Shown piece after piece: positions 12,065-21,590 of a stretch of DNA of 64,000 bases; within the stretch, counting starts at the first letter, position 1, and the number at the start of each line of letters is the position of its first letter. A model generated the notes under the pieces. That model was not told the DNA's origin. It worked only from the letters and a program-made list of their open reading frames with translations, and made no database searches. The translations under genes were made by a program, and so were the position numbers. Origin of the DNA: Hyaloperonospora brassicae (lineage: Eukaryota; Oomycota; Peronosporomycetes; Peronosporales; Peronosporaceae); contig CANTFL010000851.1 of the NCBI GenBank assembly GCA_947650285.1, positions 1 through 64,000 on the forward strand, given 5' to 3'.

Positions 12065-13045
12065 CAAGCCGAAGACAAGGTCAAGAAGGACATGATGGGC
12101 CAAGCCTTACAGTCCCAGATCGCGAAATGATATTTAAAAATTGGCTACTCGATTGAATTATCCGGAAGTAACGTTTGAAGGATCTGACGAAGCTGTTGTC
12201 GAGCGACCCTGTTCTTAAACGATCAAGCCGATGCTGACTGGATCCCTACGCGGACCAATATCTGCAATTAAAACAACTCCTAACGTGTTTCAGGCGCTCC
12301 GGCGTCTAAATAACCTGCTAAATGAGCCGGGTCTCACTGATGGAACGTTCAATGCTCAAACCTATTAGGGTGCAATCATGATCGAGTGATCATTGCCGGA
12401 CAGTCGCTGTTTACGACATTGGCTCCGCTTATAGGCATACGTGACCCTGGAGACAATCTGACCCCGCCGATCGGCACCACGGATCTTTCGGGCCCGAAGA
12501 TTGTTTTGAGCTGAGATGAAGATGACTTTCCACCGGGATTGCTGATTGAAAAGTGAGCTGTATTCAATAGGTTGTTTGTGGTATGAAACCAATGACTGTC
12601 AGAAGCTGATAGATCTCAGCCACCAATTTTACCTGTCTTTTCTCCTTACTTGGATTTTTTAGTCCTACATTTGAGTAGTTACTTTTTGAAAGAAATGTGC
12701 TGTTAAAACCTTGCTACTTCTGATCCAAAATGGTACTATCAGACGATGCTTTTGCCGAGCTTCGAACCCACATGGTCCGCGTAATACATCCCTATCCAGA
12801 CGACTGGGCCAATTCGATGTCCGAATTGACCACAAAACACAAATACAACCAACTGCCTAGTCCCTAAAAACTCCTACTAATATGAAATATACACCATTAA
12901 CACATCGCTGGAACATTACTTGCTAACAGGATTATCGGATCAAGACGCGAGTCACGATAGATCAAGTTCTCACACCGATCTACGATTTCCTCAAGTATGA
13001 GAACAAAGGATCGATCGTTATTCTCAAGGAGATTCAGAAAAGGAC

Positions 13046-13974
13046 TTGAACGGTTCGGTCGGGATCCAACGGTTGTCGCTAGGACCAAGGGGCGCGGAGT
13101 TATTGCGGAGGAAACTTGAACCGAAAGAGGCAGAAGCTCAATCAGGAAAGCCACCGGCGACGCAGTTCGTGAAGATGATAGAATCGGATCCGATGAACCC
13201 CTATTTTCGAGCAGGTATAAAGCAATATGAGCTAGAACAAGCCGTATGCATGCCGGACGATCGGCTGTTCACCAACCCGAACCGGAGATTTATATGCCAG
13301 ACAAACACATGGAGTCGGTCATATCGCGTTTTAGAAGATTACAAGACTATGGTCGTGAGCAGTGAGACCAATGAAATAGGAGATTTCTACAGGTGGCAAC
13401 GGAAGGGGCTGCGGATATTGGTGAGTTCTCTAACCAAAGAATTTGGATGTCTACCATGGCCGAATTGAAAGAGTTGGCCGGACGAGAAAAAATTAAAGAA
13501 CGGGCCAGAAAGATGAAGTCGGCGTTACCACTTGATCAAGTGCCTGATGCGGATAAATGCCTAGTGTTCAGCGATGTTCTCATGAAACCGGCGCGTGACT
13601 GGTATAAACAGCTCAGCCGCTCGACGAGGACTTCGTGGAAGGCACTCCTGGAAGGATTCATGGCAAAATACGAAGGGAACATGAGCATTTTGGTTGGGAG
13701 ACGCTACTACAAAGCCCGTAAGCGATCGAACGAGACTCCATTGAAGTACGTGTTTCGTCTGAATGTGGATGCGATCTGGGTAAAGATCCCATTACGAGAT
13801 GGACCGTCCGCTATCCTCAAAGATAATGTGAATAATTGCATTGGTACCCTAGACGATCGCGACCTGGCGAGAATCTTGACTATTTTGCGCCTTGGAGATT
13901 CAGAATATCTTAACGAACCCTTACAAGAATGCGAAATTATGAAAGTTTGGGAAGCTTACGCCTCTATGGGGTAG
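13046..13974 (+). pseudogene. Gag capsid region, copy B, frameshifted
   Basis: Two overlapping open stretches (13,046-13,468 and 13,393-13,974) in different frames cover the Gag capsid. The second encodes a retrotransposon Gag-type helical domain with the typical segment FSDVLMKPARDWYKQL followed by W-K-x-L-x-x-x-F-x-x-x-Y. This protein would form the virus-like particle that packages element RNA. Neither stretch starts with ATG, and upstream sequence in the second frame reads PDKHMESVISRFRRLQDYGREQ before a stop, so the original frame was continuous and is now broken. Compared with copy C, the domain has about six missense differences (for example W for R and K for E). Confidence 0.8.
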
Positions 13975-14231
13975 AATAAATTTTGACAGCGCCTTACGTA
14001 AAAGGTGGCCCAAATGTAGCAAGGCCAGCCCGGGCTGTGGAGATATCCACGTAAAACGCGAGAGTAGTAGGTCAGATATTGACTCGAGCGCATCGTCGAA
14101 CTGACTCGAATCGACGTAATGTGTACATGGCAGCAGCTGCGGATCGCGCTCAGAAGGCAGGAGACCCAATCGTCCAAAATGAGAGATTCGATCAAGAGAG
14201 GCACTACGGTCGTGGAAAGTCTTAAACAGTG

Positions 14232-14276
14232 TGTGCGCACTGTGGGTAGAAGAGACATGACGATCGCGGGTGTTGT
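14232..14276 (+). pseudogene. Gag nucleocapsid CCHC zinc knuckle with an internal stop, copy B
   Basis: The frame reads C-A-H-C-G-stop-K-R-H-D-D-R-G-C, an exact C-x2-C-x4-H-x4-C spacing with a TAG at 14,247-14,249 in the sixth position. The zinc knuckle normally binds element RNA during packaging. The same stop occurs in copy C at 49,267-49,269. It is too short to appear as an open frame of its own. Confidence 0.75.
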
Positions 14277-14531
14277 AAGAGACTGACTTTTCAGAATTGC
14301 GGACGTTAGAGGTATCCTGCGGAAAAATGCTACTACGCGTATTCCGTATGCAAGAACATCCACGATGAAGTAAATTGCTTGATGGAACAGTTTCATAACA
14401 TTCGCCAGTGGTATGTTCCTACCAATAATGCAGGAATGTTGCCGAAACAAGCCGAAAAGATGCTAAACTAGGACGTTGTCCAGGTTGAAATCTGGTAGAA
14501 CCGAGCGTTCTAGTATCCGCATACATGCATT

Positions 14532-14900
14532 GTGGAGAAAGAGTTGGTCAACGAAAGCGATTACAAGCAGGATAATCTATATAATACAGGTGATGTTTTA
14601 AACTGTCTGCGTTTCATTTCGAGTGTTAGACGACACAACGAGTACGCTCGATCGTCCACCAAGATGGAACTTGTCTTAGCGCCAATCGAGTCAAGGGAAT
14701 ATTGGAAATACCTTACACCAGGAAAATGGTCCAATCAAGCTAAACTATTTGGGGAGATTAACAACGAAAAGACCACAGTGCTACTGGACTTAGGAGCGGA
14801 GATCTCAATCGTGTACATTGCCTTTGATCGTACGGTAGGATGTATCATCGACGAGAATCAAAAACAGGAGTGTGGGGGATGGGTGAAAACACGTACATGA
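14532..14900 (+). pseudogene. Retropepsin-like aspartic protease, copy B
   Basis: The open stretch encodes TTVLLDLGAEISIVYI at its centre (catalytic box 14,787-14,798), the position of the D-[ST]-G-A active site of retroviral-type proteases that cut the Gag-Pol polyprotein. The second residue is leucine (TTA at 14,790-14,792), one base away from the serine codon TCA, so the active site is altered. The frame ends in a stop at 14,898-14,900 before the downstream protease part, and its first codon is GTG, not ATG. Copy C has the same leucine. RT follows after about 1.2 kb. Confidence 0.75.
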
Positions 14901-15250
14901 CCGAAGTACGTACCAAGATTAAGATCACTCTAAAAGGATGACTGGTGTAATATCTTCATTGTTCGGTTGGTGATCAAGCCGGTAAAAGGGCGATCATGGG
15001 TATGAACTCATGGTACCCGCCGATATATGCCTGTATTTAGCGGGTGGGACGCTGGTATTGCCGGATGAGGTGAGGATCCATCTAGCAGGACGCATACCTT
15101 TGTACGGATCGTCCATGCAGCCGATCGTGACCCCATAACAACACTTGGTGCTGCCGGTCGGTAGATCGGCGGAGGTAAGAATCGGCAACGTCCAGTCTCC
15201 GGCCAAGCTCTGGGTGAGGCGCGATCCTAAATGGGTACCCACCGTAAATA

Positions 15251-16075
15251 TTGGGCAGGTCGGATCACGTTCTTGCAGCTGACATTTTCAGTGATAAGGT
15301 ATTTACTCTTGATCGCGGAACGACCTTATGCTGGATTATGGCTGCCCACATGGTGCCTCGATACCCAGGCTACGTCTTGGTTATATCGCGACGGTACAAC
15401 GAGTGGCAGACACTAGCCTTTGAAGCTACGACTGAAAGCGAGGAAGAAGTGCCGCCCGTCTACGCTTGACATCTTGTGGATCACCCGACTGACCCTACAC
15501 CATAGAAGATTTTTATGTCGGCCTATGAGGAAAAATGTATCAAAGGACAGCCCGAACTCGAGAGAGGAATTTTTTCCCTGTGTGAAATCACTACCAATTG
15601 TCATTAACACGATCGAGGAGAAGTGCGGAAGCGTTCGAGCACCCGGGCGGGCCAATGGAAGATGTTGCAACGAATATGGACAGACAGAAATTTTAATCGA
15701 TGGCATGACGTATCGCATGACGCGATCGACGATCGACAAGTGGATCAACGACCTACAAGTGTCATGCCCGTGGTTTATACGTTTCACGAACGCACGACGA
15801 ACTATGGAGCAGGGAATCAGTTGAAGAAAGAGGCCGAACCTAAACCAGATGTGACGATCGACGAAGAGCCTGGTCCGGATAATTACTGGATTGCGGGAGA
15901 ATTGGACGTCGCTACCTATCGTCATCAAAGTGGGGAGTTGCACGCCGAGGTTGTAGATCAGAACATGGCGGTACTGCCCGATATTGTTACGCTCACTGCC
16001 GAAGTTGCGATCGACTATACAGGTAGGCAATCCAGAAGTACCGCTGACTGATGACCAAGAACGATTACGACTAAT
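15251..16075 (+). pseudogene. Protease-RT linker of pol, copy B
   Basis: Several overlapping open pieces (15,251-15,469, 15,420-15,824, 15,623-16,051) lie in shifting frames between protease and RT. A segment reading YNEWQTLAFEATTESEEE is conserved in copy A (6,540-6,600) and copy C, showing it is a genuine part of pol. No catalytic motif is seen. It probably holds the protease C-terminus and the N-terminal part of RT, and it is broken by frameshifts. Confidence 0.55.
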
Positions 16076-16139
16076 GATCTAGATAAACAAGCACCTTCTT
16101 ATTGTTAGAGGAATCGCAATCCCTATAGCCGCACGAGGG

Positions 16140-16984
16140 GCGATATGCGATATTGACGTGGGAGGAGCGAGCCCAATCTCGCAAAGAGTACGGCCAGTAG
16201 CACCCAAGTTTCGCGAAAAATTAGCGGATTCGATTAAAGGACTGCTATCGGCCAATATTATTCGACCTTCCACAACACCTTGGGCCTCGCCGATCGTCTT
16301 TATCATCAAGAAGAATGACGAGGACATTCGATTGTGCATCGACTATGTACGGGTAAATCAGTTGACAGGGCTGATGGTGTACCCAATGACATTGATCTAT
16401 GAAATGTTACAAGACAAGGACAATGCGATGTGGTACTGCTCGCTGGACATGGCAGCGCATTATGGGCGGTGGACATGACAGAACAAGCCTGAATGATTTT
16501 AGCATTCATGACGCTGTCAGGTTTGTTTAAATGGCTACGGATGCCGTTTGGGTTGAAAAACGCTCCACAGATTTACCAACGCCTGATCGACAATGCATTG
16601 TATGGATATATGATGATCGGTGCTGATCCGGAAGCCTCCTCTACGGAATCGTTTAAAAAGATAGACGTGTTTACAGAAGGAGAGCCGGACACCAGTCATA
16701 CTCCATCTGTGCTAGGTCGAAGATCGTACATCGATGACATACTGATTCCAGCTACATCGTGGACCGATTTGTACGAAAGAGTGAATAGATTTTTACGTGC
16801 ATGCAACACGTGGAATTTGTCAATCAGCCTGACCAAAAGTTTTTGGGACGACGCAAGGTGGATAATCTCGGTCATTAAGTATTACTCGCTGGACTGGAAG
16901 CCGAACCTTAGGATCTCGGATTGCTGGTCAACATTCCGTTTCCTCAAACGCTGCGGTCGATGCAGTCCTTTTTTGGGAGTTTGA
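16140..16984 (+). pseudogene. Reverse transcriptase, copy B, frameshifted
   Basis: The first part (16,158-16,478) carries IIRPSTTPWASPIVFIIKKN, RLCIDYVRVNQLT and the catalytic-aspartate segment YCSLDMA. A frameshift near 16,459 and a TGA follow. The second part (16,493-16,984) carries LRMPFGLKNAPQIYQRLIDN and the catalytic box YIDD at 16,727-16,738. The enzyme copies element RNA into DNA inside the particle. The core catalytic aspartates remain, but the protein cannot be made in one piece. Copy B is still open from 16,493 through YIDD, whereas copy C has an extra frameshift just before it. Confidence 0.9.
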
Positions 16985-17610
16985 ATTACTACAGCCGATT
17001 TATTAAAGACTTAGCGATATATGCGTCAGTGCTATACGAATTGCACGGATCCGACTTCCACGAGATCCGACGTTTGGATGAGGCGGAAACGTCAACACGT
17101 AATGCAAAGAGAGCCGACGACAGGAAGTTTCGTAGTGATCACGATTCAAATTTTAGCGGTGCTACAGGGGGCGATCCAAAATTTTCCGGTACCGCAAGAG
17201 GCGATCCGAACCGTAACAGTGTTACAGGGGGCCATACCGCGTTTTCCGGTGTTGCTGGGGGCGACCCTACCTGCACATACAGAAGCCGATGGGAGAAGTC
17301 GATGATTTCGTTCACAATGTTGAACGAAGAGATCGTAAAGACTCCAATCCTTAAATATTTTGATCCGGATCGCCCTCCCATGATCGTGGTCTATGCTAGC
17401 AAATGGGCAGTATCTGCAGCTTTGCTACAAGAACACGATGGAGTATACTGGCTCGTATCGTTCACTAGCAGAGCTATAAAACCCAACGAGATTGAATATA
17501 GAATAATCGAAAAAGAAGTTATAACTCAGCTGAGCTTGCTGGATATTAGCTACGCTATGTTGGTTGCACGAGAGATCATGGTAGTCACACGTTATTCTGC
17601 GTTGGCATGA
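16921..17610 (+). pseudogene. RT connection and classical RNase H, copy B
   Basis: The 229-codon frame starts with the connection segment (SMQSFFGSLNYYSRFIKDLA). It then passes through a 30-bp minisatellite (17,152-17,271) and ends in an RNase H domain (PMIVVYASKWAVSAALLQEH, then EIEYRIIEKEV). RNase H removes the RNA strand of the RNA/DNA hybrid. In this family the residue after VVYAS is normally a catalytic aspartate; here it is lysine (AAA, 17,401-17,403), and copy C agrees. The first codon is TTG, so this is a slice of pol and not a gene with its own start. Confidence 0.85.
17152..17271 (+). repeat. Coding minisatellite, 4 x 30 bp, between RT and RNase H
   Basis: Four consecutive 30-bp units alternate between an ATTTTCCGGT-like and a GTTACAGGGGGC-like half. 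They encode a degenerate SGA-TGGDP-type decapeptide in the RNase H frame. The unit length is a multiple of three, so the frame stays open. Copy C has the same array (46,244-46,362). Neighbouring RT and RNase H segments show no such repetition. Confidence 0.8.
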
Positions 17611-17789
17611 CTAGTGCAATGTTCAGGCTTGATTGGGAGGCTAGGAAGATGGGCGGCGTTGCTATCGAACTTAACGCTAGAGATCAAGAAGTGTGAAAAG
17701 TGAGAAGATGAAAACCTTGGTACACTCGCCGCCATCATAACCCCGCGCGAAGAGGTTGACGACATCTTGATCGCGATCTCTATCAGAAA

Positions 17790-18310
17790 CAGCCGAAACA
17801 TGCTATAAATATGCCTCCACCAACGGTGGTGAAGTGTGGATGTCTTTGAGGGGTCAGGTTTTATGGACCAGCCCGAACCAAACAAAAAGGCGGTGCATAT
17901 AGCGCAGCAGAATGAAAGGTCCCAGAATAGAACATAGTGACTGCTGTGGCCAAAAATGCGACGAACTTGACAGTGAACGAAACTGAGTAACGTGGATTGC
18001 TACAAGGTTTCGACCTCCTTGCAGACCAGACCCGGTTGCGTATCATCATTTGTGGCGATTCGGACCTATTGATCGGACAGATGCGCGGAAAAATAGATTT
18101 CAAAGCGTACGGATTGCATTTGTTACGTCATAAGTCCATGGAGAAACTCCGATCGTGGCCAATTTTTTGAATCCCTACTTAAAATAACGAGAATTGGAAT
18201 CAAAGGCCGACCGACTAGCACCCAAGGCCTTGCAACTAGAGCAAGGCTCGATCGGTTTATCCGATTAAGATCGTCGGGGTTTGCGTATGTTAGGCCGGTT
18301 GGACGAGTTG
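17790..18310 (+). pseudogene. Second (archaeal-type/HBD-like) RNase H, copy B
   Basis: Between the classical RNase H and the integrase lies a second RNase H fold with all landmark segments in order. They are the first strand (FYGPARTKQKGGAYSA, 17,859-17,906), the glutamate helix (VNETE-stop-RGLLQGFDLL, 17,973-18,020), the third motif (IICGDSDLLIGQM, 18,045-18,083, Asp at 18,057-18,059) and the final motif (SKADRLA, Asp at 18,209-18,211). The first catalytic residue, Asp in family members (FDG), is Tyr here (TAT, 17,862-17,864). There are several in-frame stops, and a frameshift lies before the last motif. Extra RNase H domains in this position are known from oomycete Ty3/gypsy elements. Copy C carries the same domain and defects. 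Confidence 0.8.
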
Positions 18311-18570
18311 TTGGCAACCAAAAGTGTCTAGTAAGTCGTAAAAATAGCTGCCATCACTAGTTCAGCCATAAGGAACGGCGATCGCCTGAAGTCCTGCAAG
18401 ATTATTTCGTTCGGCAGGTCAGAGCCGAGAGAATCAATCATGCACAGACAGAGAAGAGTAAGATCTCCAATATAAAATATCCAGATCGAAGACATAACAA
18501 AGTTGAGTACGTAATAGGCGAAGCTATGTTCTCGGATAGCGTCCGAATATGATGTCTAAGAGAGCGGGTA

Positions 18571-19740
18571 TTGATTTACTGCCCTCTATCTGCGGACGAT
18601 CCCGATAATCGGGAGGAGCTGGTTTGTCTGGTGATACCAGAACTACTGCAGCAAAATTTCCAACATCATTATTGCACAAATCTGGAGGGCGGCCACCAAG
18701 GTATAGGTAGAACAAACCAAAGAATCCGGTCGAACTTTCATTGGAGAGGACTCAATCGGAGTGTTCAGCGTTACGTGGGAGAATGTATAGATTGCACGAC
18801 GGGAAAAGGCAAACCTATTCTGCGCGGCGAATCTCCTGGGAATGTATAAGCCACTTATCCGTTTCAGATAATTGCTATGGATCACATTCCATCGTTGCCG
18901 CGAACTTTAAAGGGAAACACCGAGTTGTTGTTGTGAGTGGATCTTTTTTCAGGGTGCGTGATCACCAAGGCGAATTTCTCCAGAACTGCGCAAACGATCG
19001 CTGAAAGTTACGAAGAGTTTGTGTTTCAAAGATGTGGAGTCAGTGAAGCGATCCGTCATGATCGAGATCCAGGATTTATGTCCGATTTCTTACGAGCGTT
19101 CAACCGGATCGCGGGGCAAAAATAGCGTGCTACTATGGCATATCGACCCCAAGCAAATGGAACAGCAGAAAGAATGGTGCAGACCTTGACGACGGCGTTG
19201 AAGATGTACATTAGGGATACGGATCAGAAGAATTGGGACTAGTACGCATAGAGGTTGACGTTCGCCATCAATGCGGCACAGGTTCACGTACGAGGATATA
19301 CGCCATTCTACCTGATCTACGGTTGGGACCTACGATCGACGCTGAAAGCGACTTTGCCTCTCGGAAGCACCAAACGAGGAGACCAAGGTCCAAGAAGATC
19401 GCGTTACCAAATGCAACCACATTACCATAGAGCGAGAGAAGCCCTTAACGATCGTCAATGGATCGCAATCAAAGATCGGGCCGATCGACACATCACTGAG
19501 GACGGATCGCATGATATCGAAGTTGGCTCGCAAGTGTGGCTCTGTTTGGATGGAGTGAAAGAAGGATACGCTTGAAAGCTGGAACATATGTGGCATTGGT
19601 CATTAAGGGTAAGGGAAGTTTACGAAAGACACGCGGTACGGTTGGAGATCTCGAATACGCCGTATCAATTATTCCCGCTGGTACATATATCAAAGCTTAA
19701 GAGGGTGAAGACTTTCCCGGATCGACCAAAAACCAGATTC
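18571..19740 (+). pseudogene. Integrase with H2C2 zinc finger and DDE core, copy B
   Basis: One continuous frame, broken only by stops (18,847-18,849, 19,123-19,125, about 19,240 and 19,249, and about 19,573), holds the whole integrase. In order it has the H-x8-H/C-x2-C zinc finger (HYCTNLEGGH, then CIDC), the first catalytic Asp (AMDHIP, 18,880-18,882), the second Asp (RHDRDPG, 19,060-19,062) and the catalytic Glu (YRPQANGTAERMVQTL, about 19,140-19,187). A C-terminal part including EVGSQVWLCLDGVKEGYA follows. Integrase inserts the cDNA into the genome. By comparison with the family consensus, several stops look like single changes from CAG, GAG or CGA. Copy C shares the stops. Confidence 0.9.
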
Positions 19741-19829
19741 ATGTGAGGAGCGGATCGCCCACATTATGATGAAGCGATGCTGCCTATATACAGCTGGGGC
19801 CTCACATTTTATAAAAAATAATAAGAAGC

Positions 19830-20030
19830 TGAAAAAAATAGAGGTGCAATTCGGCAGAAAACCCCGTTCTGGAAAATTCCAATTCCAGTATTTGGTGCAA
19901 TGGAAGGGATCTGGTGAACCTCCATGTATAGACGAGGACAAATTGAACTGTGGGACTTGGTGCAAGAGTTCGATCTCGACCGGGTCAGCAAGGACCGCTT
20001 CGAGGTGATGCAATTTAACAAAGTAGCGGT
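19830..20030 (+). pseudogene. Integrase C-terminal chromodomain, copy B
   Basis: A frame shifted relative to the integrase core encodes KFQFQYLVQWKGSGEPPCID, a chromodomain signature (aromatic - LVQWKG - P - W-like), followed in another frame by LVQEFDLDRVSKDRFEVMQ. Chromodomains at the end of integrase define the chromovirus branch of Ty3/gypsy and can direct insertion to modified chromatin. The usual Trp after PP-x-x is cysteine here, weakening the aromatic cage. Copy C encodes the same peptide at 43,490-43,732. Confidence 0.75.
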
Positions 20031-20792
20031 GGATTCTTAGCCGATGTCTCGAATCGAAATTAGCCTGAAAGGAGGTTGCAGAGGGAGAATTGGGATAGAG
20101 GTGGTGTGTGGCGGTCTTAGGTATCAAAGCCCGATCGCGGTGAATATATAAAAATGTTAAGCGTATATGTGACGATCAACGAAGAAAATGAAGAATTTGC
20201 TTTGAATGATTAAGTGAAGAGACTGTATGGATCGCTATGGACTACTTCGGGAAAACTTACCGTATAGGCGGGCCATCGAGGACCCTGAGTGATCCTCGAT
20301 ACGGGATCGAGACTGGTTGCGCCAAGGTTCTGAGGAACCTAGACGCGTCAGGGCTGAGATCAGATTAAGTGTGTTTTCTGTGGGTAACCCGAACCCGGGT
20401 TTCATGGACGCATCCCGACTGGAGACTGGAAATACATGAAGAAGGGATCCAGGAAAAATTCTAGATCGCAATGTCTGTCAACTATCCCCTGAAATATAAA
20501 ACACAACAGTTGTTTTTACCGGGGTGGATCGCGATCGCCGCTTTTTGTGCTGCTTATAAAGCTACGTCCGGTCCGGATGCTGATCGCGCTGCTCGATTGG
20601 CAGGTATAAAGCGTGGGTTGCTTCCCACAGAGCCTGACGGTGTCGGGTCTCGGAGTTGCGATACATGGTCGATTACATAGCGAACCTGACAGTCGCGCGA
20701 AAAGAGATCGGTGTTACTTGGCTCCGATAGTAGTTATAAGGCTCTTGCCAGTATAGCGTCAGTTTTCGAGCCGAATCGACTAAACGTGGAAT

Positions 20793-21561
20793 TCACTCAA
20801 ATTCAGGCGGAGCATCGTTGTATCGAGGGGCTTTGGGAACTGGGAAGATGCATCCTTTCGTCCGTATCTGATTCTTGAACAGAATATCCACACCCAGATT
20901 CGCCGTGCAAGTCAAGATGACACGACGGGTGTACGTGGAGGTGGGACCAAAGTACCAGATGGCGGTATCCGGGAAACCATCAATCGAGGAGGACCCGGGT
21001 CGGGGCCAAACGATTGTATTAAGCCGGCGGAAGCAGAGCATTCTCGGCATTCGCGCGTTACTTATCATACTGACCGATCCGTCAGAGTCCCTCGACGTTT
21101 CACCAAAGAGGTCCACTTTAGAGACTGGACGCTTCGCAGGCTGTGCGGATCTACTCGAAGGTGGGGCGATCAATCCTTGGGGATAAGAGAATCAACGAGA
21201 ATTGGGGTATGAGTCGATCCGGAAGAAGGCGGTGCATGGCTCGACGATATACGGCGCCGCAACGAAGAGATGATTTCAGACAACGCGGACAGGGTATTTT
21301 CGTTAGGAAAGCCGAATGGACCTGTAGCGGAGAGAGGCGGATCGCTGGCCTGAAGCTATTGGGGTCGTGTACTTCTTGCTTTGGAGGCTGATCTCGTTCT
21401 ACTTGCGATGCGTTGGGTTGACGTAGTCTGTGCAGATCCTGAAGTGGTTTTGGACTTGTCCGAATGACCGCCAATCGCACCGTCATGATACTTGTGCAGA
21501 ACACATTCATGGGTATCGTTGTCCAAAGGGGCGAAGACGCGATGAGATTTAATCTGACCAA
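20793..21561 (-). pseudogene. Antisense coding remnant downstream of integrase, copy B
   Basis: Two minus-strand stretches (20,793-21,173 and 21,151-21,561) resemble, at protein level, plus-strand stretches of copy C (42,290-42,982), that is, the strand opposite to pol. The shared segments include KVDLFGE-x-S-x-DS-x-GS and RxxLTCxxxLxVxILxK, and both copies then share APPE. DNA identity is only about two thirds here by eye. Function unknown. It may be a former antisense ORF of the element, or the likeness may simply reflect shared DNA ancestry. Confidence 0.35.
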
Positions 21562-21590
21562 TCGCTTTTACCAACCTTCCGTCTAATTAA

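Larger units (their letters stand above)
9898..12366 (+). pseudogene. Gag leader region of copy B, split by a solo LTR
   Basis: The bases before 10,281 (around 10,225-10,280) align with a Gag segment of copy C reading GFKKLVEAKQDRDVYKN. After the inserted LTR, homology resumes at 12,065 and runs to a TAG ending a frame at 12,366, whose last residues (ALRRLNNLLNEPGLTDG) are the same in copy C. The insertion therefore interrupted an existing Gag reading frame. Copy C also has stops in this region, so this part was already decaying or is poorly constrained. No function beyond Gag N-terminus can be assigned. Confidence 0.55.
12269..20547 (+). repeat. Left arm of an 8.3-kb inverted duplication
   Basis: Every landmark in this arm recurs in reverse at 42,951-51,249. 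The sum of paired coordinates stays between 63,518 and 63,498 over the whole arm, showing only a few small indels (2, about 2, 3 and 13 bp). Predicted peptides differ by zero to six residues per 100-200. Identity starts abruptly at about 12,269 and ends abruptly at about 20,547, where homology continues at visibly lower identity. Confidence 0.95.
8880..21590 (+). mobile_element. Ty3/gypsy chromodomain retrotransposon, copy B, defective
   Basis: Order on the plus strand: LTR, tRNA-primer-like site, gag, zinc knuckle, protease, RT, RNase H, second RNase H, integrase, chromodomain, and a region with antisense coding remnants. All coding parts carry stops or frameshifts. No 3' LTR could be recognised after 21,590, so the right end is approximate. 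The part from 12,269 to 20,547 is nearly identical, in reverse, to copy C at 42,951-51,249; outside that tract B and C are homologous but clearly diverged. A solo LTR sits inside the gag leader. Confidence 0.85.

Noticed and set aside
13956..14450. 164-codon minus-strand frame (and its 183-codon counterpart at 49,066-49,617) as a gene
   Set aside because: It is the antisense shadow of the gag C-terminus and zinc knuckle, and its conservation is explained by the inverted arms.
18800..19600. Stops explained by a RIP-like C-to-T process
   Set aside because: Some integrase stops fit C-to-T, but at least two look like GAG to TAG (G-to-T), so one mutational process does not explain them.
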